From Pseudomonas beijingensis (GTDB lineage: Bacteria > Pseudomonadota > Gammaproteobacteria > Pseudomonadales > Pseudomonadaceae), in contig NZ_CP117425.1 in the NCBI RefSeq assembly GCF_030687295.1, forward strand, positions 2,546,001-2,610,000: a DNA stretch of 64,000 bases, in the 5' to 3' direction. This document shows positions 24,613 to 35,087 of the stretch, piece by piece. A program made the translations under genes and the position numbers. The first letter of the stretch is position 1; the number at the start of each line of letters is the position of its first letter. The notes beneath the pieces are model-generated. The model did no database searches. It was not told the DNA's origin and was given only the letters and a program-made list of their open reading frames with translations.

Positions 24613-25434
24613 TTAATAGAACATCGACCGCGCTTCTTCAATATCCGCGCAGCGGGCCTTGTTCTCCGGGTCGATGCCCAGTTTCTTGAAGGCCGGGACG
24701 CTGAATACGTCAATCTTGCTCAGAGGATGGTCGGTGTCCTTGTAGCAATACAGCGCCGCGACCTGCACCAGGTCGACATAATCGATTTGCTTCGAGTCCC
24801 GGTTGAAATCCAGATACAACCCCGGCAGCTTCACCAACCGCTCCGGAAACTCCCAGACACTGAGTAACTTGTCTCCCAGTATCGGGTGAATCGTCTCGAT
24901 GACGTGGTTGAGGCTGACCGGGTCCGACAGCAACTCATTGTTGTCCTGTGCATACGTGAGGATCGGCAGCACGCCGATCTGATGCACCAGCCCACCCAAT
25001 GCGGCCTGGTCGGGCTTGAGTTGGGTGTAGCCACGACACAATGCATAGCTGACGCCGGCGATCTCCAGGCTTTTGCGCCAGACTTCGCGCATCTTCAGTT
25101 CCACCACTTCGGAGCGGGCGTGGAAAATCTGCTCCATTACCAGACCAATGGCCAGATTGCTGCTGTAGTTGACGCCCAGTCGAGTGATGGCTGTGTGCAG
25201 GTCAGTGACTTCCTGGGTGGCGCGCAGCAGCGGGCTGTTGACCACTTTTATCAGGCGTGCCGAGAGGGCCGTATCGCGGCCGATCACTTTGCTCAGGTTA
25301 CTGACACTGATTTCCGGGTCTTCGGCGGCCCGGCGAATCTGCATGGCCACTTCCGGTAATGTTGGCAGAACCAAGTCATCGTTATCGATGGCCTGCACCA
25401 AATCCCGTTGGACCTTATCCGCCAAATCGCTCAT
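24613..25434 (-). CDS. HDOD domain protein
   Basis: The 273-residue protein is a single HDOD domain (about 20-220): LPTLPEVAMQIRRAAEDPEI, DTALSARLIKVVNSPL, ITRLGVNYSSNLAIGLVME. HDOD proteins are HD-fold relatives lacking the phosphodiesterase metal site. They act as adaptors in signalling and stress regulation in Pseudomonas. It precedes the ygfZ remnant on the same strand with a 36-bp gap. Confidence 0.87.
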   Translation of the reverse strand: MSDLADKVQRDLVQAIDNDDLVLPTLPEVAMQIRRAAEDPEISVSNLSKVIGRDTALSARLIKVVNSPLLRATQEVTDLHTAITRLGVNYSSNLAIGLVMEQIFHARSEVVELKMREVWRKSLEIAGVSYALCRGYTQLKPDQAALGGLVHQIGVLPILTYAQDNNELLSDPVSLNHVIETIHPILGDKLLSVWEFPERLVKLPGLYLDFNRDSKQIDYVDLVQVAALYCYKDTDHPLSKIDVFSVPAFKKLGIDPENKARCADIEEARSMFY

Positions 25435-25469
25435 TTCGGTTCTCTAGGGTGTTGCGACAAATGCTGCGA

Positions 25470-26412
25470 TCAGCGCTGGATTTCGCGGTCGCGGTCCAGT
25501 TCGTAAGGCAGGTCCAACAATTGAAGGCGAGGGCCTTCCAAGGCACCGAGGTGCAAATTGTCGTCTTCTGCTGCTTCGGCCTGCAATACCGCCAGCAGTT
25601 CAATGTTTCCCTCGCCACGAGCGGCAATCACCACTTCGCCGATGGAACTGCCGTGCGTGGGGGAGAACAGCGCCGTGCCGGGTTCCGGCAGTTCGCTGGC
25701 GTCCAGCCGTAGACGATACAGGCGGCGCTTGAGCTTGCCCAAGTATTGCATACGGGCAACGATTTCCTGCCCGGTGTAGCAGCCTTTCTTGAAACTGACG
25801 CCGCCGACGGCTTGCAGGTTGAGCATCTGTGGAATGAACAGTTCGCGGGTGGCCGGCATGACCTGGCCGATCCCGGCACGGATCTGGCCCAGCAGCCAGG
25901 GGTTCAGGTCTGCCTCGGCCAGTTCTGCGCCCAGGCGGGTCCGCAGTGCCTGTGCCTGTTCAGCGGGTGCCCACAACTCGGCGCGGTCGGGAGACACACG
26001 GATGGCGATCAAGGCTTCATGGCGCGCCACGCTGTCGGTGTCGCTCGGCAGTTCGAGGCCCAGGCCGGCCAAGGTCTTGTCGGCGTTTTTCCAGGCCGAA
26101 GCGAACCCAGGCTGCGCTTTCGTCGGTGAGCTTGGATTTGGAGAACACGGCATATTTTTTCAGGTCCGCCAGTTGCGGTTCGAGCAGTTCGGTGGCCATG
26201 GCCATCAATACACCATCGCCTTGGAGCAGGATGCGGAAACTCGATTGCATCCGGCCTTTCTGCGTGCAGCGGGCGCCGAGGCTGGCTCGGCTGTCGTTCA
26301 GGTACTCGAGGTTGCAAGTCAATTGGCCTTGCAGGAATTTGCTGGCATCCACGCCGCGGACCGCGAGGACGCCTTCGTGGGACAGGGTGCAGAAAAAAGC
26401 GAAATCAGCCAT
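25470..26412 (-). pseudogene. ygfZ: YgfZ/GcvT-family folate-binding protein, frameshifted
   Basis: ATG 26412 opens MADFAFFCTLSHEGVLAVRG with LQGQLTCNLEYL and runs to FGLEK. The frame then changes and continues as NADKTLAGLGLELPSDTD through the YgfZ signature KKGCYTGQEIVARMQYLGKLK to the stop at 25470. One extra base in a T5 run (26096-26100) accounts for it. YgfZ is a folate-dependent helper in repair of iron-sulfur clusters and is normally conserved, so a sequencing artefact is quite possible. It is divergent from sdhE, as in many Pseudomonas. Confidence 0.9.
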
Positions 26413-26561
26413 GGGTCATCGCAGGGTAAAAAGTCTGGTAGACATCATAAGGGGACGCCCTTGAAATGGGTAGTTCACAAAGGATCTGTGGTGCCTGACC
26501 AAAGCGGTCTGTTGCGCTGTGGCGAGGCCTGTATACTTGCGCTCTATTTGAGGAGCGCTCC

Positions 26562-26816
26562 ATGGTCGAAGATGTTGAACTGAATCGCCTCTACTGGCAC
26601 AGCCGCCGCGGCATGCTTGAGCTGGACGTATTGCTGGTGCCGTTCGTGAAAGAGGTCTATCCCCATCTCAATGAAGTGGACCGTGCGTGCTATGTCCGCC
26701 TGCTCGAATGTGAGGATCAGGACATGTTCGGCTGGTTCATGGAGCGCAGCGAATCCGAAGACCCTGAGTTGCAGCGCATGGTCCGGATGATCCTGGACCG
26801 TGTCCAACCCAAGTAA
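26562..26816 (+). CDS. sdhE: FAD assembly factor SdhE (succinate dehydrogenase flavinylation)
   Basis: The 84-residue protein carries [19 protein letters not shown], where the RGMLELD stretch is the SdhE signature involved in covalent FAD attachment to SdhA. It shows the usual length and all-helical composition. It overlaps ygfX by 17 bases. Confidence 0.93.
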   Translation: MVEDVELNRLYWHSRRGMLELDVLLVPFVKEVYPHLNEVDRACYVRLLECEDQDMFGWFMERSESEDPELQRMVRMILDRVQPK

Positions 26817-27252
26817 TCGCTTCGAATGCCGCGGGCAGGCCTCCGGGCAGTTGCTGGCGGCCTACCTGCTGGCTCAGGTGTTCGCCCTGGGTTCGTTGTT
26901 CCTGTTGTCCATCCCTTCCTGGTGCGCAGCGCTGGGCGTCATCCTGTGCCTGGCCCATGGCGCCTGGGTAATCCCCCGACAGGTAGTGCTGACCCATCGC
27001 CGGGCCTTTTGCGGGTTGCGTCGCAATGCCGCTGGCTGGCAGCTCTGGAGCCGGGCCGATGGCTGGCAGGCTGTGCAGCTACGCCCTGATAGCCTGGCGT
27101 TGCCGCTGATCATCGTGTTGCGTTTTCGCTTGCAGGGCGAGCGGCGGGTCCGCTCGCTGTGCGTGCCCCTCGACGCGCTGGCGCCGGATGTCCACCGGCG
27201 CCTGCGGGTGCGGCTCAGGTTCAGTCGCCGTAGGTGGGCGGCACCAGGATAG
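26800..27252 (+). CDS. YgfX/CptA family membrane protein
   Basis: The 150-residue protein is read from GTG 26800 inside the end of sdhE. Two hydrophobic segments (about 20-60) are followed by a basic cytoplasmic part ([15 protein letters not shown]). Gene order sdhE-ygfX is conserved in gammaproteobacteria. In E. coli the pair has been linked to cytoskeletal proteins and acid stress. It converges on nadB, overlapping its end by 32 bases. Confidence 0.83.
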   Translation: MSNPSNRFECRGQASGQLLAAYLLAQVFALGSLFLLSIPSWCAALGVILCLAHGAWVIPRQVVLTHRRAFCGLRRNAAGWQLWSRADGWQAVQLRPDSLALPLIIVLRFRLQGERRVRSLCVPLDALAPDVHRRLRVRLRFSRRRWAAPG

Positions 27253-28837
27253 TGTCCAGTGCCTCGGGCAGCAGGTTCGGGTAGTCGAGGGTGTAATGCA
27301 GCCCCCGGCTTTCCTTGCGCTCCATGGCCGAGCGAATCATCAGTTCGGCCACCTGGGCCAGGTTGCGCAGCTCGATCAGGTCGCGGCTGACTTTATAGTT
27401 GCTGTAGAACTCATCGATCTCATCCAGCAGCAAGCGCACCCGGTGTTGTGCCCGTTGCAGGCGCTTGTTGGTGCGCACGATGCCCACGTAGTCCCACATG
27501 AAGCGCCGCAGTTCGTCCCAGTTGTGGGCGATGATCACGTCTTCGTCCGAGTCGGTGACCTGGCTGGCGTCCCACGAGGGCAGGGCGGCCGGAATGGCGA
27601 TCTGTGGCAATTGCTCAAGGATGTCTGCCGCCGCCGAGCGGGCGTAGACGAAACATTCCAGCAGCGAGTTGCTGGCCATGCGGTTGGCGCCGTGCAGGCC
27701 GGTGAAGCTGGTTTCGCCAATGGCATACAGGCCCGGCACGTCGGTGCGGCCCTGTTGGTCGACCATTACGCCACCGCAGGTGTAGTGCGCCGCCGGCACC
27801 ACCGGGATCGGTTGCTTGGTGATGTCGATGGAAAATTCCAGGCAGCGCTCGTACACCGTCGGGAAGTGGCTCTTGATGAACGCTTCTGGCTTGTGGCTGA
27901 TGTCCAGGTAGACGCAATCGATCCCCAGGCGCTTCATTTCATGGTCGATGGCCCGGGCGACGATGTCACGCGGCGCCAGTTCGGCGCGCGGATCGAAGCG
28001 CTGCATGAAACGTTCGCCGTTGGGGAGCTTCAAGTGAGCCCCTTCGCCACGCAGGGCCTCGGTCACCAGGAAGCTCTTGGCCAGCGGGTGATAGAGGCAG
28101 GTGGGGTGGAACTGGTTGAACTCCAGGTTCGCCACCCGGCAACCCGAACGCCAGGCCATGGCAATGCCGTCGCCGCAGGCGCCGTCTGGGTTGCTGGTAT
28201 ACAGGTAGACTTTCGCCGCGCCACCGGACGCCAGGATGACGAAGCGCGCGCCGTAGGTGTCGACTTCGCCGGTACCGCGATTGAGCACGTAGGCGCCGAG
28301 GCAGCGATCACCGTCCAGGCCCAGGCGTTTTTCGGTGATCAGGTCGACCGCGACGCGTTGTTCCAGCAATTCGATGTTCGGCCGTAGTCGCGCTTGGGCG
28401 AGCAGGGTCTTGAAGATTGCCGCACCTGTGGCGTCGGCCGCGTGGATGATGCGCCGATGGCTGTGGCCGCCTTCGCGGGTCAGGTGGAACTCGAAACCAC
28501 CGTCTTCGGTGCCCGATTGTTCGTCACGGGTAAACGGCACGCCCTGGTCGATCAGCCACTGGATGGCTTCCTTGCTGTGTTCGACGGTGAAGCGCACCGC
28601 TTGCGGATTGCAAAGGCCTCCGCCGGCGTTGAGTGTATCGTCGACGTGGGATTCAATGGTGTCGGTATCGTCCAGCACAGCGGCGACGCCGCCCTGGGCC
28701 CAGAAGGTCGAGCCGTTGGCCAGGTCGCCCTTGCTCAGTACTGCGATGCGCAAATGCGCAGGCAAGGTTAGCGCCAGGCTCAATCCGGCGGCTCCGCTGC
28801 CGATTACCAGAACATCGTGTTGAAACTGTTGGCTCAT
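27221..28837 (-). CDS. nadB: L-aspartate oxidase
   Basis: The 538-residue flavoprotein has an N-terminal dinucleotide fold ([19 protein letters not shown]), [15 protein letters not shown], the active-site region [20 protein letters not shown] and [17 protein letters not shown]. It oxidises aspartate to iminoaspartate, the first step of NAD synthesis. Length and motifs match family norms and distinguish it from SdhA. Confidence 0.96.
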   Translation of the reverse strand: MSQQFQHDVLVIGSGAAGLSLALTLPAHLRIAVLSKGDLANGSTFWAQGGVAAVLDDTDTIESHVDDTLNAGGGLCNPQAVRFTVEHSKEAIQWLIDQGVPFTRDEQSGTEDGGFEFHLTREGGHSHRRIIHAADATGAAIFKTLLAQARLRPNIELLEQRVAVDLITEKRLGLDGDRCLGAYVLNRGTGEVDTYGARFVILASGGAAKVYLYTSNPDGACGDGIAMAWRSGCRVANLEFNQFHPTCLYHPLAKSFLVTEALRGEGAHLKLPNGERFMQRFDPRAELAPRDIVARAIDHEMKRLGIDCVYLDISHKPEAFIKSHFPTVYERCLEFSIDITKQPIPVVPAAHYTCGGVMVDQQGRTDVPGLYAIGETSFTGLHGANRMASNSLLECFVYARSAAADILEQLPQIAIPAALPSWDASQVTDSDEDVIIAHNWDELRRFMWDYVGIVRTNKRLQRAQHRVRLLLDEIDEFYSNYKVSRDLIELRNLAQVAELMIRSAMERKESRGLHYTLDYPNLLPEALDTILVPPTYGD

Positions 28838-29396
28838 TCGAATGGTTTCCGCTCAAGGCGACCCGGGTCGGGGTTGGCGCCAGACACCGCTTCAACGGGT
28901 CGGGCAGCCACGCAGCCCACTAGTATATAGAGGGGGGGATCGGCACAATAGCCGGGCATTCATGGCAATGTGAAACCAGCGTGACAGAAAAGCGACACAC
29001 TTCGTCGGATCGCCGGTTTGGCTTTGAGTCGACAAAGACGGCCGTTTCGAGGACAGAGCGCTGTTTATCACGTCATGGTTGCCCATTATTCTATCTACAG
29101 CGCTATAAATAGCGGGAACTTTTGCCAAGCGCCTACGTTCAATAGACGGTTGTCTGCAAAAGGGAGCAGCGTCGGGTTGGTGCAAGATTTCGATTGAAAT
29201 CTCTGCCGACAGACCCGATGACAGATTATTCGCGCAGCCGGGGAATCTCCTGCTGCGTTTTTCGTGCGTGCCGAGATCAGAGCACGCCGGAAACTTGCTT
29301 GGAAGGGGGAGAACTTTTGCGAAAAGCCCGAGTCTATGTTTGCAAGCCCGGTCATTTAGTAATGCAAGCCTCCTTCGAGCTTATCGAGGAGTGTTC
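28838..29396. other. nadB-algU divergent intergenic region
   Basis: These 559 bases hold no gene. The right part contains the AlgU-type promoter listed separately and the long untranslated leader of algU. The left part is AT-richer (CACTAGTATATAGAG near 28918) and may hold the nadB promoter. Nothing else was recognised. Confidence 0.5.
29311..29338 (+). promoter_or_regulatory. AlgU (sigma-22)-type autoregulatory promoter of algU
   Basis: GAACTT at 29311-29316 is followed after 16 bases by TCTAT, close to the AlgU/RpoE consensus GAACTT-N16-TCtgA. It lies about 60 bases upstream of the algU start. This matches known positive autoregulation. Confidence 0.75.
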
Positions 29397-29978
29397 ATGC
29401 TAACCCAGGAAGAGGATCAGCAGCTGGTCGAGCGCGTCCAACGCGGCGACAAGCGAGCTTTCGATCTGCTAGTGCTGAAATACCAGCACAAAATTCTCGG
29501 GTTGATCGTGCGTTTCGTGCACGACACCCATGAAGCGCAGGATGTCGCTCAGGAAGCCTTCATCAAGGCCTACCGCGCACTTGGTAATTTCCGCGGGGAC
29601 AGCGCGTTTTATACGTGGCTTTACCGCATCGCCATTAACACGGCGAAAAACTATCTGGTTTCACGCGGCCGCCGGCCGCCGGATAGCGATGTAAGTTCTG
29701 AAGATGCCGAGTTCTACGATGGCGATCATGGCCTCAAGGATCTCGAATCACCGGAACGTGCGTTGCTGCGGGATGAGATCGAAGGCACCGTCCATCGAAC
29801 CATCCAGCAACTGCCTGAAGATTTGCGTACGGCTTTAACTTTACGTGAGTTCGACGGTCTGAGTTACGAAGACATTGCGAGCGTCATGCAATGTCCTGTG
29901 GGCACCGTGCGCTCCCGGATTTTCCGCGCTCGGGAGGCCATCGATAAAGCCCTGCAGCCTTTGTTGCAGGAAAACTAG
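29397..29978 (+). CDS. algU: RNA polymerase sigma factor AlgU (sigma-22/RpoE)
   Basis: The 193-residue ECF sigma factor starts MLTQEEDQQLVERVQRGDKR. Region 2 (YQHKILGLIVRFVHDTHEAQDVAQEAFIKAYR, quoted in part) and region 4 (LREFDGLSYEDIASVMQCPVGTVRSRIFRARE, in part) are present. It directs the envelope-stress and alginate regulon and is held by MucA. The first gene of algU-mucA-mucB-mucD. Confidence 0.96.
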   Translation: MLTQEEDQQLVERVQRGDKRAFDLLVLKYQHKILGLIVRFVHDTHEAQDVAQEAFIKAYRALGNFRGDSAFYTWLYRIAINTAKNYLVSRGRRPPDSDVSSEDAEFYDGDHGLKDLESPERALLRDEIEGTVHRTIQQLPEDLRTALTLREFDGLSYEDIASVMQCPVGTVRSRIFRAREAIDKALQPLLQEN

Positions 29979-30009
29979 AGACAGCGGCGACAGCCAAGAG
30001 AGGAACGCC

Positions 30010-30597
30010 ATGAGTCGTGAAGCCCTGCAGGAATCGCTGTCCGCAGTTATGGACAACGAAGCGGACGAACTTGAATTGCGTCGGGTATTGAATGCCTTCG
30101 ACGATGTTGAAACACGTGAGACCTGGGCTCGTTACCAGATCGCCCGGGCTGTCATGCACAAGGACTTGCTGCTTCCACGCCTGGACATCGCCGCGGCCGT
30201 TTCTGCTGCATTGGCTGACGAAGCCGTACCGGCTAAAGCTTCACGCGGACCATGGCGCAGCCTGGGCCGTCTGGCGGTAGCCGCGTCGGTCACCGTTGCC
30301 GTACTGGCCGGTGTACGCCTGTATAACCAGGATGAGATTGCCGGCGTGCAAATGGCGCAGCAGTCCAACCAGCCTGGCTTGGTTGCTCCACAGGTCAAGG
30401 GCCCAGCGGTATTGGCCGGTTACAGCGAAGGTTCGGAAGCCGCAGGCCCGATGGTCAACGGTGTTCTGCAAGGCCAGCCTGGCTGGCATGATCAGCGTCT
30501 GCCCAACTACCTGCGTCAGCATGCCCAGCAAGCTGCCCTGAAAGGTACCGAAAGCGCGCTGCCTTACGCCCGTGCCGCCAGCCTGGAAAACCGTTAA
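30010..30597 (+). CDS. mucA: Anti-sigma factor MucA
   Basis: The protein has 195 residues from ATG 30010 with AGAGAGGAACGCC upstream. The cytoplasmic RseA-N domain (MSREALQESLSAVMDNEADE) binds AlgU. One membrane helix lies near 85-105 (LAVAASVTVAVLAGVRLY), followed by a periplasmic tail. Regulated proteolysis of MucA releases AlgU. The gene is intact, so a constitutively mucoid phenotype is not predicted. Confidence 0.95.
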   Translation: MSREALQESLSAVMDNEADELELRRVLNAFDDVETRETWARYQIARAVMHKDLLLPRLDIAAAVSAALADEAVPAKASRGPWRSLGRLAVAASVTVAVLAGVRLYNQDEIAGVQMAQQSNQPGLVAPQVKGPAVLAGYSEGSEAAGPMVNGVLQGQPGWHDQRLPNYLRQHAQQAALKGTESALPYARAASLENR

Positions 30598-30609
30598 TAA
30601 GGAAAGCCA

Positions 30610-31557
30610 TTGCGCGCCATACCTCTATTCACGCTTCTGCTTGGTGGCTGGTGTGCGATGCCAGCCCATGCCGATGAGGCTCAGGACTGGTTGAACCGCC
30701 TGAGTCAAGCCGAGCAACAGCAGAGCTTCCAGGGCACTTTCGTTTACGAGCGCAACGGTAGCTTTTCTACCCATAACATCTGGCATCGCGTCCAGGATGG
30801 CAAGGTCCGCGAGCGGTTACTCCAGCTCGACGGCTCGGCACAGGAAGTCCTGCGCATTGATGGGCATACTCAATGCGTCAGCGGCTCCTTGATCGCGGGG
30901 CTGGGCAATACGCCGGACAGCACTTCACGTGCGCTCGATCCGCAAAAACTCAAGAATTGGTATGACCTTGCCGTCATTGGCAAGTCGCGTGTGGCTGGGC
31001 GTCAAGCGGTCATCGTGGCATTGACGCCCAAGGATCAGCATCGCTATGGCTTTGAACTGCACCTGGACAAAGAGACCGGCCTGCCGCTCAAGTCCTTGTT
31101 GCTCAATGACAAGGGCCAATTGCTCGAACGCTTCCAGTTCACTCGCTTGAACGTCACCGCTCCCACGGATAGTGACCTTCAGGCCAGTGCCGAATGCAAG
31201 GCTGTCGCGCAGGATCCCGGAAAGGCCGTCGCGGCGAAAACCGCCTGGCACTCGGACTGGTTGCCACCCGGCTTTGAACTGACCAGCAGTGCCGCGCGCA
31301 AGGACCCAGACACCCATGTCCAGGTCAACAGCTTGATGTATGACGATGGTCTGGCGCGCTTCTCGGTGTTCCTGGAGCCGTTGAACGGTGCCAACGCCGC
31401 CGATACCCGTACTCAGCTTGGCCCAACGGCTGCCGTCTCCCGCAGGCTCACGACGCCCCAGGGCGAAATGATGGTCACGGTGGTCGGTGAGATTCCTATC
31501 GGTACGGCGGAACGGATCGCGCTTTCCATGCGCTCCGACGTCACCGCGACTCAATAG
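30610..31557 (+). CDS. mucB: Periplasmic regulator MucB (RseB)
   Basis: The 315-residue protein is read from TTG 30610 behind AAGGAAAGCCA. A signal peptide (GGWCAMPAHA) is followed by the two MucB/RseB domains (QQQSFQGTFVYERNG; SDWLPPGFELTSSAARKDPD). It shields MucA from the AlgW protease until envelope lipids or signals dislodge it. The TTG start is the only reasonable one for the gene. Confidence 0.94.
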   Translation: MRAIPLFTLLLGGWCAMPAHADEAQDWLNRLSQAEQQQSFQGTFVYERNGSFSTHNIWHRVQDGKVRERLLQLDGSAQEVLRIDGHTQCVSGSLIAGLGNTPDSTSRALDPQKLKNWYDLAVIGKSRVAGRQAVIVALTPKDQHRYGFELHLDKETGLPLKSLLLNDKGQLLERFQFTRLNVTAPTDSDLQASAECKAVAQDPGKAVAAKTAWHSDWLPPGFELTSSAARKDPDTHVQVNSLMYDDGLARFSVFLEPLNGANAADTRTQLGPTAAVSRRLTTPQGEMMVTVVGEIPIGTAERIALSMRSDVTATQ

Positions 31558-31792
31558 TCGGCTGACAGCACGGGTGGTTCGATTGCGCGAGAGGCTGATG
31601 ACGCCAGGGCTTGATCGAAATGCCGAAACTTCCTGTCAGCATTTTCATTTGCAAAAAACCAGCTTTTTTTCTATAGGTCAGAGCCGCTCGGCCCTGGCCT
31701 TGTCTGTTCCCGGAACAAAAATACCGGCGTATCTTTCCCCTGGTATTCCTTGCTCCATATCGCTTAACCATGCTCGTCGTAACGGGAGCCGT

Positions 31793-33223
31793 ATGTCGAT
31801 ACCACGCTTGAAAACCTATCTCTCCATTTTTGCCACCGTGCTTGTGCTCGGCCAGGCCGTTCCTGCTCTGGCGGTCGAATTGCCTGATTTCACGCAACTG
31901 GTCGAGCAGGCTTCACCCGCCGTGGTGAACATCAGCACGACCCAGAAGCTGCCGGATCGCCGTGTATCAGACCAGCAGATGCCGGATCTGGAAGGCCTGC
32001 CGCCGATGCTGCGGGAGTTCTTCGAGCGTGGCATGCCACAACAGCCTCGTTCGCCCGGCGGTGGCCGCCAGCGCGAAGCGCAATCCTTGGGGTCGGGCTT
32101 CATCATTTCGCCTGATGGCTACATCCTGACCAACAACCATGTGATCGCCGATGCCGACGAAATCCTGGTACGCCTGGCCGACCGCAGCGAGCTCAAGGCC
32201 AAGCTGGTCGGCACCGACCCACGTTCCGACGTGGCGCTGTTGAAAATCGAGGGCAAGGACCTGCCGGTGCTCAAGCTGGGCAAATCCCAGGACCTGAAGG
32301 CCGGCCAATGGGTCGTGGCCATCGGTTCGCCGTTCGGCTTCGACCATACCGTGACCCAGGGCATCGTCAGCGCCATCGGTCGCAGCCTGCCGAACGAAAA
32401 CTACGTGCCGTTCATCCAGACCGACGTGCCGATCAACCCGGGTAACTCCGGTGGCCCGCTGTTCAACCTCGACGGTGAAGTGGTGGGCATCAACTCCCAG
32501 ATCTATACCCGTTCGGGCGGCTTCATGGGCGTGTCCTTCGCGATTCCGATCGACGTTGCCATGGACGTGTCCAACCAACTGAAAAGCGAAGGCAAGGTCA
32601 GCCGTGGCTGGTTGGGCGTAGTGATCCAGGAAGTGAACAAGGACCTGGCCGAGTCGTTCGGGCTGGAGAAACCCGCCGGTGCGCTGGTGGCACAGATCCA
32701 GGAAGGTGGCCCGGCTGCCAAGGGCGGCCTGCAAGTGGGTGACGTGATTCTGAGCATGAATGGCCAGCCGATTGTCATGTCCGCCGACCTGCCGCACCTG
32801 GTGGGTGCCCTCAAGGCTGGTGCGAAGGCCAATCTGGAAGTGATCCGCGAAGGCAAGCGCAAGAACGTCGAGCTGACTGTCGGCGCCATTCCTGAAGAGG
32901 GCAAGGAGCTGGATTCGCTGCCCAAGTCCGGTGTCGAGCGCAGCAGTAACCGTCTGGGCGTGGCCGTGGCCGAACTGACCGAAGAGCAGAAGCGTACCCT
33001 GGAGCTCCAGGGCGGTGTGGTGATCAAGGAAGTGCAGGACGGTCCTGCCGCGCTGATCGGTCTCCAGCCGGGCGACATCATCACGCACCTGAACAACCAG
33101 GCTATCGGTTCGGCCAAGGAGTTCACCGACATTGCCAAGGCATTGCCGAAGAATCGTTCGGTGTCGATGCGGGTCCTGCGTCAGGGGCGTGCGAGCTTCA
33201 TCACCTTCAAGCTGGCCGAATGA
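31793..33223 (+). CDS. mucD: Periplasmic serine protease MucD (DegP/HtrA family)
   Basis: The protein has 476 residues from ATG 31793 with a signal peptide ending near ALAVEL. The trypsin-like domain shows His (TNNHVIADAD), Asp (DPRSDVALLK) and Ser (NPGNSGGPL), followed by two PDZ domains (about 265-360 and 385-470). It degrades misfolded envelope proteins and lowers AlgU activation. A 235-bp gap precedes it where P. aeruginosa carries mucC. A strong terminator follows. Confidence 0.95.
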   Translation: MSIPRLKTYLSIFATVLVLGQAVPALAVELPDFTQLVEQASPAVVNISTTQKLPDRRVSDQQMPDLEGLPPMLREFFERGMPQQPRSPGGGRQREAQSLGSGFIISPDGYILTNNHVIADADEILVRLADRSELKAKLVGTDPRSDVALLKIEGKDLPVLKLGKSQDLKAGQWVVAIGSPFGFDHTVTQGIVSAIGRSLPNENYVPFIQTDVPINPGNSGGPLFNLDGEVVGINSQIYTRSGGFMGVSFAIPIDVAMDVSNQLKSEGKVSRGWLGVVIQEVNKDLAESFGLEKPAGALVAQIQEGGPAAKGGLQVGDVILSMNGQPIVMSADLPHLVGALKAGAKANLEVIREGKRKNVELTVGAIPEEGKELDSLPKSGVERSSNRLGVAVAELTEEQKRTLELQGGVVIKEVQDGPAALIGLQPGDIITHLNNQAIGSAKEFTDIAKALPKNRSVSMRVLRQGRASFITFKLAE

Positions 33224-33237
33224 TCGGTTAGCCGCTG

Positions 33238-33269
33238 AAAAAACCGCCTCGAAAGAGGCGGTTTTTTTA
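33238..33269 (+). terminator. Intrinsic terminator of the algU-mucD operon
   Basis: AAAAAACCGCCTC-GAAA-GAGGCGGTTTTTTT has eight-pair GC-rich arms around a GAAA loop with A and T tracts on both sides. It probably serves the convergent protease gene too. Confidence 0.93.
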
Positions 33270-33283
33270 TGCCTGGCGAATGC

Positions 33284-34718
33284 TCAGCCCATCATGTCCT
33301 TGACCATGCGTTCCTGCTCCATGAGCTCCCGTTGGCGGGCATCGATGCGCGACGACAGGGGGAAGTTGGTGCCGGCGCGCCGTTTGGCGAAGTCCAGTTG
33401 CTGAATGGCCTGACGGTAGTCGCCCACCAGGGCGAAGTACTCGGCACGGGCTTGGTGCAGGCCAATGATATTGCCTGACAGGCCACGGGTCTCGGCCACC
33501 ATGTACCAGACGTCCGGGTCGTCCGGGCGCGACTTGAGCAAAGTTTCCAGGGCCTTCTCGGCATCGGCGGGGCGGTTCTGCTTGAGCAGCAGGTCGACGC
33601 GTACCTGGTTGAGCGGATAGTTGCCCGGGTACTGGCTCAGCATCCGGTCGACGCGCGATTGCGCGTCGGCCAGTTTGTTGCTGGTGATGTCCAGGTCCAC
33701 CTGGGCCAGGTTGTAGATGATTTCGTTGGGAGATTTGGCCAGCAACGGCTTGAGGTTCTCCCGTGCTTCATTCAACTGACCGCCCTTGATCTGTGCGATC
33801 GCCAGGCCTATAGCGGGCCACGTCGTTCTTCGGGTTCTCATCCAGCTGTGCCCGGAAGCGCTTGGCGCCCAGGCCCGGGGTTTCTTCGTAGGTCAACTGG
33901 ACCCGCGCGCGAATCAGTTGATAGCGCACGCTGTCCTCGATGCCGCCCGGCTTGGCCTGTTCGGCGCGGTTGCGGGTGTCGGCGATCCGGGATTCGGTCA
34001 CCGGGTGCGTCAGCAGAAATTCCGGGGGCTTGGCGTCGAATCGATACTGGCGCATCAGGCGCTCGAACATGGTTGGCATGGACCGTGGGTCGTAGCCGGC
34101 CTTTTCCAGGTTCTGAATGCCGATGCGGTCGGCTTCCTGTTCATTCTGGCGCGAGAAGCGCCGTTGCTCCTGGATGGCGGCGGCCTGGGTCCCGGCGATG
34201 GCCGCGATCCCGGCGTCACCGCCACCGGCGGCGGCAATCACGATGCCAGCCAGTAGCGCGGCCATCATCGGCACTTGCATGCGCTGCTGGGCCTCGACGC
34301 CGCGGGCGAAGTGGCGTTGTGACAAGTGCGCCAGTTCGTGGGCCATGACCGAGGCATATTCGCCTTCGGTCTGAGCGTTGAGGAACAGGCCGCCGTTGAC
34401 CCCGACAATGCCGCCCGGTGCGGCGAAGGCGTTGAGTTGCGGGCTATTGATCAGGATGAATTCCAGACGCCGGTCATTGACCTGGCTGGTCTCCACCAAC
34501 TTGTAGACACTGGTCTCGACGTAGTCTTTGAGCTGTGGATCGTTGAGCTGTGAAACCTGGCTGCGCAGCAGGGCCAGCCAGGCGCGACCCAGTTGGTGCT
34601 CCTGTTCTGGCGAGACGATGGCAGAACTGGCATCGCCAAGTGACGGCAAGTCGTCGGCGAAGCCCGGTGAGGCAAGCAGGCAAGCGAGCGTCAGCAGGGT
34701 GGGGCGCAGAAATGTCAT
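33284..34718 (-). pseudogene. M48 family metalloprotease, BepA-like, frameshifted
   Basis: ATG 34718 opens MTFLRPTLLTLACLLASPGF (signal peptide) and an M48 domain with the zinc motif VMAHELAHLSQRHFARG and the distal glutamate in RQNEQEADRIGI. After ENPKNDVARY the frame is lost. The TPR-like tail (GLAIAQIKGGQLNEARENLK...) continues in another frame to 33284. One inserted base at about 33809 explains it. The intact protein, about 477 residues, would be a periplasmic protease/chaperone of outer-membrane proteins. The catalytic half is in frame from the start. Confidence 0.9.
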
Positions 34719-34816
34719 GCACGAGGCCTTAGTTGACAAAGACCCTACTGTAGCCGGACACCGGGCCCGGGACCAGATATTCTAGGCCGCTCAACGACCT
34801 GCCGCGGAGCGAACCC

Positions 34817-35056
34817 ATGACTGATGCTGTAGCCCACGATGCCGAACTGGACGCCAGCGGCCTGAACTGTCCGTTGCCGTTGCTCAAGGCCAAGCTGGAA
34901 CTCAACCGCCTGGCCAGCGGCAGTGTGCTCAAGGTGATCGCCACGGATGCGGGCTCGCAACGGGACTTTCGCACCTTCGCCCGATTGGCCGGTCATACGC
35001 TGCTGCGTGAAGAAGACGAAAACGGCGTCTACCGTTACTGGCTGAAAAAGGCCTGA
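34817..35056 (+). CDS. TusA-family sulfur carrier protein
   Basis: The 79-residue protein has the TusA signature LDASGLNCPLPLLKAKLELN, with the sulfur-carrying Cys in CPLP. TusA relays persulfide sulfur for tRNA thiolation and molybdenum cofactor. It precedes a PerM transporter by 31 bases. Confidence 0.9.
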   Translation: MTDAVAHDAELDASGLNCPLPLLKAKLELNRLASGSVLKVIATDAGSQRDFRTFARLAGHTLLREEDENGVYRYWLKKA

Positions 35057-35087
35057 AAAAACCGACAGCGTCTCTTAAGGATTTTTA

